Shown here piece after piece: positions 8,363 to 14,533 of a DNA stretch of 64,000 nucleotides (position 1 is its first letter; each line of letters opens with the position of its first letter). Source of the stretch: Dyadobacter fermentans (GTDB lineage Bacteria; Bacteroidota; Bacteroidia; Cytophagales; Spirosomataceae). The stretch lies in contig NZ_JAHXBN010000010.1 of NCBI RefSeq assembly GCF_019924045.1, positions 744,001 to 808,000 on the forward strand, given 5' to 3'. Under the pieces are notes generated by a model. That model was given only the letters and a program-made list of their open reading frames with translations, was not told the DNA's origin and ran no database searches. A program made the position numbers and the translations under genes.

Positions 8363-8398
8363 GAAAATCTGGCGGCCCATAGCTGTCCATCCGCAGGT

Positions 8399-8448
8399 AG
8401 GAACGCATTTCAAAGAAACTAATCTATCTTTGAAATGCGTTCCTTTTA
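8399..8448 (+). terminator. 18-bp perfect hairpin overlapping the uvrB promoter
   Basis: The arms AGGAACGCATTTCAAAGA (8399-8416) and TCTTTGAAATGCGTTCCT (8427-8444) are exact complements with a 10-nt loop, followed by TTTTAT. This fits a terminator for the JmjC-like gene, while the right arm contains most of the predicted uvrB -7 box. Confidence 0.65.
8425..8432 (+). promoter_or_regulatory. uvrB -7 promoter element
   Basis: TATCTTTG is an exact match to the Bacteroidota -7 consensus and lies 36 bp before the preferred uvrB ATG at 8468. An ATG at 8435 would fall at or before the transcription start, which argues for the later start. Confidence 0.5.
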
Positions 8449-8467
8449 TATTGCCTTACAACAAGCT

Positions 8468-10483
8468 ATGAACTTCGAACTCACTTCTCAATACCAGCCG
8501 ACGGGCGATCAGCCGGAGGCCATCAACCAACTAGTACAAGGAATTGAAAATGGAGAGCCGGCCCAGACTTTGCTCGGGGTGACGGGCTCAGGAAAGACAT
8601 TTACGGTGGCCAATGTGGTGGCGCGCGTGAACAAGCCGACCCTCGTTTTGAGCCACAACAAAACGCTTGCCGCCCAGCTTTACGGCGAGTTCAAGCAGTT
8701 TTTTCCTACTAACGCCGTCGAGTACTTTATCAGCTACTACGACTATTATCAGCCGGAAGCATTCATTTCCAGTACCAATACCTACATTGAAAAGGACCTG
8801 ATGATCAACCAGGAGATCGAAAAGCTGCGGTTGCACACGGTATCTTCGCTGATGAGCGGGCGCCGGGATGTGATCGTGGTGGCGTCGGTTTCTTGTATTT
8901 ATGGTGCAGGAAACCCATTGGAATATAAAAAAAGTATCGTCAGCGCCAAGCTGGGAGATATTGTGAGCCGGAACCAGTTTCTGTTCCGACTGGTGGAAAT
9001 CCTTTACAGCCGGACAGAAGTAGAATTTAACCGGGGTACTTTCCGCGTGAAAGGTGACACGGTCGATGTATTTCCGGGTTATGCGGATTTCGCTTACCGG
9101 TTTATCTTTTTCGGGGATGAAATCGAGGAAATCCAGCGTATCGAACCGGAAACCGGCAAAAAGCTGTCTTCCGAAAAAGCCATTGCCATATTCCCGGCCA
9201 ATCTTTTCGTGACGGGCCGTGATGTTTTGAACCAATCCATTAAGGAAATACAGGACGATCTGCAATCGCAGATCAAGTACTTCATCGCCGAAGGTAGGCT
9301 GGCCGAAGCCGAGCGCGTGAAGGAACGGACCGAGTTTGACATGGAAATGATGCGCGAACTTGGTTATTGCTCCGGTATTGAGAATTATTCGAGGTATTTT
9401 GACAGGCGGATGCCGGGACAGCGTCCTTTCTGCCTGCTCGACTATTTTCCGGAAGATTTCCTGATGGTAGTCGACGAAAGCCACGTGACGATGCCGCAGA
9501 TCCGCGCCATGTGGGGCGGCGACCGCTCGAGGAAGGAAGCATTGGTGGAATATGGTTTCCGTTTGCCATCTGCATTGGATAACCGGCCATTGACTTTCCA
9601 GGAATTCGAGGACATGACGCCGCAGACCATTTTTGTGAGTGCAACGCCTGCGGATTATGAGTTGAGGAAATCGGAAGGCGTGGTGGTGGAACAGATTATC
9701 CGCCCTACCGGTCTGCTGGATCCTGAAATCGAAGTAAGACCAAGCCTGAATCAGATCGACGATCTGCTCGAAGAGATAACCGAACGCATTAAGCTGGGCG
9801 ACCGCATTCTGGTAACCACGCTCACCAAGCGGATGGCCGAGGAACTCAGCAAATACCTGGACCGTGTAGGTATTAAGTGCCGCTATATTCACTCGGAAGT
9901 GAAGGCGCTCGACCGAGTGGAGATATTACGCGAGTTGCGCCTGGGTGTTTTTGATGTGCTTGTGGGTGTAAACCTCCTGCGCGAGGGCCTCGACTTACCC
10001 GAAGTGTCGCTCGTGGCCATTATGGATGCCGACAAGGAAGGGTTTCTGCGCGATACTCGCTCGATGATCCAGACCATCGGCCGCGCCGCGCGTAACGACC
10101 GTGGAAAAGTGATCATGTACGCCGATACCATTACGGGCTCCATGCAGCTGGCGATTGATGAAACCAACCGTCGTCGTAGCATTCAAATGGATTACAACAT
10201 GGAGAATGGCATCACTCCTAAAACGGTTCGTAAATCGAAAGAGGCTATTATGGAGCAAACTTCCGTGGCCGATTCCAAAGTCCGTAAGGTATACGTCGAG
10301 CCGGAGGAAGTACGTATTGCCGCCGATCCGGTTGTGCAATATATGGGTAAAACCGATCTGCAAAAACTTATGGCCGAAACCCAACGTAAAATGGAAGCCG
10401 CCGCGAAGGACCTCGACTTCCTCGAAGCTGCACGCTTGCGGGACGAATTAATGCAGTTGAAGGCGCGGGTGCAGGCTAACTGA
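8468..10483 (+). CDS. uvrB: Excinuclease ABC subunit UvrB
   Basis: The 671-residue damage-loading helicase of nucleotide excision repair. It works with UvrA, which delivers it to lesions, and UvrC, which cuts. The sequence is complete: Walker A GVTGSGKT near residue 38, the beta-hairpin SYYDYYQPEAFI region, helicase motif II VVDESH, motifs V/VI LREGLDLPEVSLVAIMDADKEGFLRD and QTIGRAARN, and the C-terminal UVR/UvrC-binding coiled coil (LEAARLRDEL). The start MNFELTSQYQPTGDQP matches the family; an in-frame ATG 11 codons earlier would lie on the predicted promoter. The 3' end overlaps the convergent ParE gene by 8 bp. Confidence 0.97.
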   Translation: MNFELTSQYQPTGDQPEAINQLVQGIENGEPAQTLLGVTGSGKTFTVANVVARVNKPTLVLSHNKTLAAQLYGEFKQFFPTNAVEYFISYYDYYQPEAFISSTNTYIEKDLMINQEIEKLRLHTVSSLMSGRRDVIVVASVSCIYGAGNPLEYKKSIVSAKLGDIVSRNQFLFRLVEILYSRTEVEFNRGTFRVKGDTVDVFPGYADFAYRFIFFGDEIEEIQRIEPETGKKLSSEKAIAIFPANLFVTGRDVLNQSIKEIQDDLQSQIKYFIAEGRLAEAERVKERTEFDMEMMRELGYCSGIENYSRYFDRRMPGQRPFCLLDYFPEDFLMVVDESHVTMPQIRAMWGGDRSRKEALVEYGFRLPSALDNRPLTFQEFEDMTPQTIFVSATPADYELRKSEGVVVEQIIRPTGLLDPEIEVRPSLNQIDDLLEEITERIKLGDRILVTTLTKRMAEELSKYLDRVGIKCRYIHSEVKALDRVEILRELRLGVFDVLVGVNLLREGLDLPEVSLVAIMDADKEGFLRDTRSMIQTIGRAARNDRGKVIMYADTITGSMQLAIDETNRRRSIQMDYNMENGITPKTVRKSKEAIMEQTSVADSKVRKVYVEPEEVRIAADPVVQYMGKTDLQKLMAETQRKMEAAAKDLDFLEAARLRDELMQLKARVQAN

Positions 10484-10778
10484 AAAACTTCTTTGGATTG
10501 CGACTTGTATGGAAGATCGAAACGATATGAATCACCCGATCATCTTTTATAGCCCGATAGGCTATAATAAATGGGAAAACTAGCACGGGTGCAAAACGTA
10601 ATTCGTAGCCGTATCGCTTTGCATACTTGTAAGGGTTGCCGGCTATCGAGTTCAGACAGCTGGAAATTGCTCCAATGAAATTATTGCCAAGTCCCACTTT
10701 CTGCTTTTCATACCATTCGTATGACTCATTAAGCTCGATTTCGGCAGTTTTAAGAAGGAGGATGTTATATCGGGCCAA
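10476..10778 (-). CDS. ParE/RelE family toxin
   Basis: A 100-residue basic protein of the RelE/ParE toxin superfamily. The N-terminus has the A..EL.E.Y.WYE helix, followed by F...I......I..NP....KR.GYELRFAPV and the closing FPFIIAYRAIKDDRVIHIVSIFHTSRNP strand pattern. ParE types poison gyrase while RelE types cut mRNA on the ribosome; I cannot tell which applies. It overlaps the upstream antitoxin gene by 14 bp, and its end overlaps the 3' end of uvrB on the other strand by 8 bp. Confidence 0.85.
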   Translation of the reverse strand: MARYNILLLKTAEIELNESYEWYEKQKVGLGNNFIGAISSCLNSIAGNPYKYAKRYGYELRFAPVLVFPFIIAYRAIKDDRVIHIVSIFHTSRNPKKFFS

Positions 10779-10977
10779 AGTCTTTTTTTATGTCGTTCCA
10801 GGGACGTGCCGTTAACTTACCGTCATCGAACGCAGCTAACCTTTTGAGCAGTTCATTTAATCCTTCCGGAGATAGCTCAAAATCCTTCTTTGAAACACCA
10901 GTAGGGGTATTGTCAACCTCTTCCAGGTTTCTAACAAATGCTTCCAATTGGTCCAAAGAAAGTTGCTGCGTATTCAT
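10765..10977 (-). CDS. Antitoxin partner of the ParE/RelE toxin
   Basis: A 70-residue acidic protein (start MNTQQLSLDQ; a start seven codons earlier is possible) encoded just before the toxin and overlapping it by 14 bp, the normal order for type II toxin-antitoxin operons. The sequence has an N-terminal amphipathic helix (SLDQLEAFVRNLEEV) and a C-terminal stretch ending ARPWNDIKKDFG, which may wrap the toxin. A clear DNA-binding fold is not visible. Identification rests mainly on gene order. Confidence 0.7.
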   Translation of the reverse strand: MNTQQLSLDQLEAFVRNLEEVDNTPTGVSKKDFELSPEGLNELLKRLAAFDDGKLTARPWNDIKKDFGPI

Positions 10978-11067
10978 AAGTTGGTAATTTAGGTTCAAGA
11001 TGGTAGCTGGAACTATATAAAGTTACAAAAAATACCCGAACTTACCCGTTGGATGAGCATCCGGTAG

Positions 11068-11601
11068 TTACACGAGTTCCGAGGCCAGCAACTCCAACAC
11101 CTCTTCCCAGCTATTCACGCGCGTATGCCTCTCTACGCCCCGGTTATGCCCCGCCGTGAAGAGAATAGGCTTGCCTTTGTGAAAATCCAGGTTTTTGAAA
11201 TGGTCGTCGATCAGGTAATCGGTGTTAATGACGCTTTTATCGCCGCAGAAAATGATGTTTCTCCACGTAATGGAAGGGAAGTGTTCGGCGAGCCAGTCGT
11301 ACTTCTCTGGTAGGGAATTGGGAAATTCCATGGCTGCTGATACGATGTAGACGTCGTAATTTTCCTGTAATTTAATAATGGCCTCCTGCGCGCCGGGGAT
11401 GAGCGGTGCGTAACGGAAAAAGCCTGGTTTGTAGAGGAGGCTCCGTGCGGCGAGTGGGTCGGGGAATGCCTGGTCTTCGGGAATGCCGTGCATGGCCTCC
11501 TTGGTGACCGTCACGCCAAATGCCTCTGCGTAGTGATTGATCCAGTTAGCTTCAATGTCCACGATGACATTGTCCATATCCACCGCAATCGATTTTCTCA
11601 T
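11068..11601 (-). CDS. 5'(3')-deoxyribonucleotidase-like HAD hydrolase
   Basis: A 177-residue cytosolic enzyme starting MRKSIAVDMDNV. HAD motif I is D8-x-D10 (VDMDNVIVD), motif II is the VYIVSAAM segment, and motif IV is IDDHFKNL near the end; the helical cap follows motif I directly. This is the NT5C family, which dephosphorylates deoxynucleoside monophosphates, although Bacteroidota members are not well characterised. It is divergent from a DeoR-type regulator across a region with four phased TTGCAA-like elements. A start eight codons earlier would overlap the first of those elements and is disfavoured. Confidence 0.85.
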   Translation of the reverse strand: MRKSIAVDMDNVIVDIEANWINHYAEAFGVTVTKEAMHGIPEDQAFPDPLAARSLLYKPGFFRYAPLIPGAQEAIIKLQENYDVYIVSAAMEFPNSLPEKYDWLAEHFPSITWRNIIFCGDKSVINTDYLIDDHFKNLDFHKGKPILFTAGHNRGVERHTRVNSWEEVLELLASELV

Positions 11602-11619
11602 GATGTCGTTAATTGATAT

Positions 11620-11667
11620 TTGCAATTATTTGCAACAAATGTAATTATTTTATGCAATATTTTGCAA
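11620..11667. promoter_or_regulatory. Phased TTGCAA operator-like elements
   Basis: TTGCAA occurs at 11620-11625 and 11630-11635, and ATGCAA/TTGCAA at 11652-11657 and 11662-11667. Each pair is spaced exactly 10 bp, one helical turn, in the divergent promoter region between the HAD nucleotidase and the DeoR regulator. They are likely operator repeats for the regulator. Confidence 0.5.
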
Positions 11668-11716
11668 TATTAAATTTAAAATGTTTGTTAAATTTGCAGG
11701 CATAATCGGGATACCA

Positions 11717-12466
11717 ATGTTAAAAGAAGAACGTTTCCAGATCATACTGGATCAGCTGGGGCATGAGCAGAAAGTCTATCTGGGGCATCTGAGCACACTT
11801 TTGAATGTGTCGGAGGATACGGTGAGGAGGGATATCAAGGAGCTGGCCGATCAGGGGTTGCTCAAATCGGTACGTGGAGGCGCGGTGCCGCATTCTCCCG
11901 GCCCGCACCATTTCCGTGACCGGATCAAATATGATAACGACCAGAAGCAAATTATTGCAAGAAAAGCATTGCAGTTTCTCAAAGACGGCCAGGTCGTGAT
12001 TTTCGATGGCGGCACCTCGGCGATGCTGATTGCCCAAATGCTTCCCAAAGACCTGAAATTGACGGTTATTACGAACAGCTTTCCCATCGCTTCTATTTTG
12101 GAAGAGCACGAGCACGTGGAAGTTTTGTTCGCGGGGGGACGGTTGCTGAAAGATTCATTCGTGACAATCGGCAATGACGCTATTCAGTTTTTCAAGAAGT
12201 TCCGGGCAGATATTTGCTTGCTGGGTATTTGCAGTATCCACGCAGACCTTGGGGTGACCGGGCCTGATTTTGAAGAAAGTGAGGTCAAACGCACTATGAT
12301 CGAGTCTTCCAAAGAGGTGATCGCATTGGCTACCACCGAAAAGCTGGGCACTGCCGAAGCGTACTATGTTTGCCGGACGGAGCGGTTATCGGTGATTGTA
12401 ACGGATAAAGAGCCTGATAAGGGTGAGTTCGATATTTACAGAAAGCTGGGAATCAGTTTGGTCTGA
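11717..12466 (+). CDS. DeoR/GlpR family transcriptional regulator
   Basis: A 249-residue regulator beginning MLKEERFQIILDQL. Residues 1-58 form the DeoR helix-turn-helix (LSTLLNVSEDTVRRDIKELADQGLLK.VRGGA), and residues about 75-240 form the DeoRC sensor with the sugar-phosphate isomerase-like fold (FDGGTSAMLIAQMLPKDLKLTVITNS, LFAGGRLL, and the D-x-G-T-like segment IHADLGVTGPDFEESEVKR). Such proteins are usually repressors that sense phosphorylated sugars or nucleosides. Divergence from a deoxynucleotidase-like gene suggests a nucleoside or sugar-phosphate signal (inference). A hairpin overlaps the stop codon. Confidence 0.9.
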   Translation: MLKEERFQIILDQLGHEQKVYLGHLSTLLNVSEDTVRRDIKELADQGLLKSVRGGAVPHSPGPHHFRDRIKYDNDQKQIIARKALQFLKDGQVVIFDGGTSAMLIAQMLPKDLKLTVITNSFPIASILEEHEHVEVLFAGGRLLKDSFVTIGNDAIQFFKKFRADICLLGICSIHADLGVTGPDFEESEVKRTMIESSKEVIALATTEKLGTAEAYYVCRTERLSVIVTDKEPDKGEFDIYRKLGISLV

Positions 12467-12488
12467 TTCCCAGCCTTCGTTTATTTTT
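12445..12488 (+). terminator. Terminator overlapping the DeoR stop codon
   Basis: The 12-bp perfect stem GCTGGGAATCAG (12445-12456) / CTGATTCCCAGC (12463-12474), with a 6-nt loop, is followed by TTCGTTTATTTTTT. The stop TGA lies inside the right arm. Confidence 0.75.
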
Positions 12489-12630
12489 TAGTTGTTTCTT
12501 CAATTTTAAAAGTAGTATCGTCGATGCTCTTCGAGTCCTGATTGATGGCATTCGAAAACCCGAGCATAAACGAAATTGCGATCCGCAGAAGCCATTTCCG
12601 CAAAAAGAACGCAGTTCGTTTGATTCCCAT
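12481..12630 (-). CDS. 49-residue membrane or secreted micropeptide
   Basis: A short open frame from ATG 12630 to TAA 12481 encodes a 49-residue protein. It has a basic, aromatic start (MGIKRTAFFLRKWLLR), one hydrophobic stretch at about 15-28 (IAISFMLGFSNAI) and a polar charged tail ending EETTKK. This is the layout of a signal-anchored or secreted small protein. I do not recognise a family. It is on the opposite strand to the DeoR gene, and its stop falls in the T-rich tail of that gene's terminator. Confidence 0.5.
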   Translation of the reverse strand: MGIKRTAFFLRKWLLRIAISFMLGFSNAINQDSKSIDDTTFKIEETTKK

Positions 12631-12732
12631 TTTCCGTTTGATTTATGTTCATGAATCATTCAGGCACGCATAGCACGGCCCTGATGCGTGTTTGCGCAAC
12701 ATTACGGGCACCTGCGACATGCAGAAGCCGGA
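12631..12732. other. Gap between two small minus-strand frames
   Basis: A short hairpin (CACGCAT 12665-12671 / ATGCGTG 12684-12690) is the only structure I can see. No gene is supported here. If the frame at 12733-13104 is not real, the empty stretch runs from 12631 to 13118. Confidence 0.4.
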
Positions 12733-13104
12733 TTATGAATGGAAAATGGAATGATCGTCGGAGGAAAGCGAACGGCTCCGGAAATGCTGATTTTGAACGT
12801 GAAGTTCGGCAAGCGCCTGATGAAGCCTTTCCAGGGGATCACCAGAAGTGGAAGCGGTTAGTGAATTGGAAAGATCGGTGAGCCTATTGTACTGTGTGTT
12901 TTTGAAGTAAACAAAACCTGCGGGGCAAGTTTTGGAAAGCTTTCGACAATACTCGAAACCGGGAATGCGCTTTTGGACAATGTTACTGCCGGAAAACAGC
13001 TGCTCAGTCCGGTAATGCCCAACAGAAGCATTCTCTCGAAAATGGAGAACACTGACGGAAAGTACCGTCAGAAATAGCCATTTGAAAAAGTAGTGTCCTT
13101 TCAT
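12733..13104 (-). CDS. Hypothetical secreted protein, low confidence
   Basis: A 123-residue frame starting MKGHYFFKWLFLTVLSVSVL, a plausible signal peptide, followed by a polar region with two cysteines (EYCRKLSKTCPAG) and a serine-rich end. No family is recognised. Its FF.KWL start resembles the neighbouring micropeptide at 12481-12630 (FFLRKWLL), which hints that both belong to one type of small exported protein. Overlapping frames on both strands here are also open, so the frame may be spurious. Confidence 0.35.
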   Translation of the reverse strand: MKGHYFFKWLFLTVLSVSVLHFRENASVGHYRTEQLFSGSNIVQKRIPGFEYCRKLSKTCPAGFVYFKNTQYNRLTDLSNSLTASTSGDPLERLHQALAELHVQNQHFRSRSLSSDDHSIFHS

Positions 13105-13118
13105 TGCGCGGTTTCAAA

Positions 13119-13898
13119 CTATCTGGGAGCCATTCTGATCGCGCCGTCAAGGCGGATCACTTCGCCGTTCAGCATCGGATTTTCCACAATGGATTTGGCT
13201 AATAATGCGTATTCGGAAGGCTTTCCGAGCCGCGAAGGAAATGGAATCTGCTGTCCCAGCGAAATGCGGGCTTCTTCCGGCAGCCCCATCAGCAAGGGCG
13301 TTTCGAAAAGCCCGGGAGCGATGGCCATTACCCGGATACCGGATTTTGCCAAATCGCGCGCCACAGGCAGTGTCATACTCACGATACCTCCTTTGCTGGC
13401 CGCATACGCAACCTGCCCCATTTGACCATCATAAGCGGCTACGGAAGCGGTATTGATGATCACTCCACGCTCGCCTTCTGCATTAGGCTCGTTTTGCTCC
13501 ATCGCAAAAGCCGCCAGACGCATCACATTGAACGTGCCAATCAGATTAATGCGGATCGTTTTTTCGAAAAGTTCAAAAGAATGCGGGCCGTAGATACCAT
13601 CGGCCTTACCGACAATCTTACGCGCAGGAGCAATACCCGCGCAGTTGACTACGATTTGAATGCTGCCGAACGTTTGCAATGCAGCGTCTAACGCATTTTG
13701 AACCTCGCTTTCGCTGGCAACGTCGGTTTTGATATATGTAATCTGGCCGGGGAGCTCGCTTTCAAGTGCTTGTCCAGCCGTTTCATTTAAATCAAGAATA
13801 ACAACTTTTGCCCCTTGACTAACAAATAGCCGTGCAGTCGCTTCTCCAAGGCCGGAGGCGCCGCCGGTGATAAGGGCAGTGGAGGTGGATAGCTGCAT
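13119..13898 (-). CDS. SDR family oxidoreductase, 3-hydroxyacyl-CoA dehydrogenase type II-like
   Basis: A 259-residue classical short-chain dehydrogenase. The NAD-binding TGGASGLG motif is at residues 11-18, with an acidic residue after strand 2 (ILDLNE) that favours NAD over NADP. NCAG follows strand 4, and the catalytic Ser, Tyr and Lys are in [24 protein letters not shown]. The long insertion before the active site ([24 protein letters not shown]) and the end [12 protein letters not shown] match the HSD10/3-hydroxy-2-methylbutyryl-CoA dehydrogenase group, which oxidises short-chain 3-hydroxyacyl-CoA in branched-chain and fatty acid breakdown. It lies just after the DUF6934 pair. Confidence 0.88.
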   Translation of the reverse strand: MQLSTSTALITGGASGLGEATARLFVSQGAKVVILDLNETAGQALESELPGQITYIKTDVASESEVQNALDAALQTFGSIQIVVNCAGIAPARKIVGKADGIYGPHSFELFEKTIRINLIGTFNVMRLAAFAMEQNEPNAEGERGVIINTASVAAYDGQMGQVAYAASKGGIVSMTLPVARDLAKSGIRVMAIAPGLFETPLLMGLPEEARISLGQQIPFPSRLGKPSEYALLAKSIVENPMLNGEVIRLDGAIRMAPR

Positions 13899-13904
13899 AA
13901 AGTG

Positions 13905-14063
13905 TTACTTCCTGTGCAGATGCTCTGGAAGCGGATTTCCTTCAAAGAATTTGCGCGCACGTTCCGCTTTCTCCAAGGCCACCTTTGAAACTGGGAGATT
14001 GTCGAGACTAGGGTCGTATGTGAACTTCCCAGGTTTGATTGTTTTTCTATCTAAAATTTTCAT
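13905..14063 (-). CDS. 52-residue partner protein of the DUF6934 gene
   Basis: A short open frame from ATG 14063 to TAA 13905 encodes a soluble, basic 52-residue protein beginning MKILDRKTIKPGKF and ending PLPEHLHRK. It lies 26 bp after the DUF6934 gene and in the same direction. A central charged helix (KVALEKAERARKFFEG) is the only visible structure. Its position directly after a compact unknown gene resembles two-gene modules such as toxin-antitoxin pairs, but no family is recognised and function is open. Confidence 0.65.
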   Translation of the reverse strand: MKILDRKTIKPGKFTYDPSLDNLPVSKVALEKAERARKFFEGNPLPEHLHRK

Positions 14064-14089
14064 TTTTAAGAAAGGCTATTTCTATAAAA

Positions 14090-14533
14090 TTAAAACTTTT
14101 TCTTTACTAAAAAACCTTCAAAACGGATATTGGGTTCAAACAGGACCCACTGTCCATCTTTGTAGCCTTCAATCAAAAGATCGGAATCACCAGGATCAAA
14201 GACCTGGGAAATTGCGATTTGATATAAACGGGTTCTAGCCACTGTGCTGCCTTCAAAATATATTTTTTGACCGGGATTTGAGTCGAGGAAGCGCTGAATA
14301 ATCGCGATGACGGTTGCGATCACTTCCGGCATGTCCCCGTTGTCAGTGACAGAAATGTCACTGTATTTATTGGTAGTAAGGTCGTAATCAAGTAATGCCA
14401 GGTTATGTATATTCGGGGAGATGGGAATGAATTCGACAATCTTATCGAAAACGCCTCGCTTGCCGATGCTTTGAAATCGGAAGCGGGCGTTTTCAACGTC
14501 GAATGTTACCGGATATGCCTGGTATTGCTTCAT
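14090..14533 (-). CDS. DUF6934 family protein
   Basis: A 147-residue soluble protein. The order of motifs matches DUF6934: F.F.SIGKRG...K.VEF.PI (residues about 17-38), NLALLDYDLTTNKYSDISVTDNGD (about 43-67), then a helix (VIATVIAIIQRFLDSNPG) and EGSTVARTRLYQIAIS with conserved S-T-x-A-R-T-R-L-Y. The family is common in Bacteroidota, usually beside a tiny gene. Function is unknown; the conserved basic TRLY segment could bind nucleic acid or nucleotide (speculative). Its ATG overlaps the ileS stop by one base (TGATG), so it is probably translated from the ileS transcript. Confidence 0.8.
   Translation of the reverse strand: MKQYQAYPVTFDVENARFRFQSIGKRGVFDKIVEFIPISPNIHNLALLDYDLTTNKYSDISVTDNGDMPEVIATVIAIIQRFLDSNPGQKIYFEGSTVARTRLYQIAISQVFDPGDSDLLIEGYKDGQWVLFEPNIRFEGFLVKKKF

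Noticed and set aside
8435..8467. Upstream in-frame start for uvrB
   Set aside because: It lies at or before the predicted transcription start and adds residues absent from UvrB proteins.
8588..9892. A 434-codon open frame on the strand opposite uvrB
   Set aside because: It is antisense to a fully conserved gene, its protein is rich in His, Arg and Phe in a way typical of reversed codons, and no family is visible.
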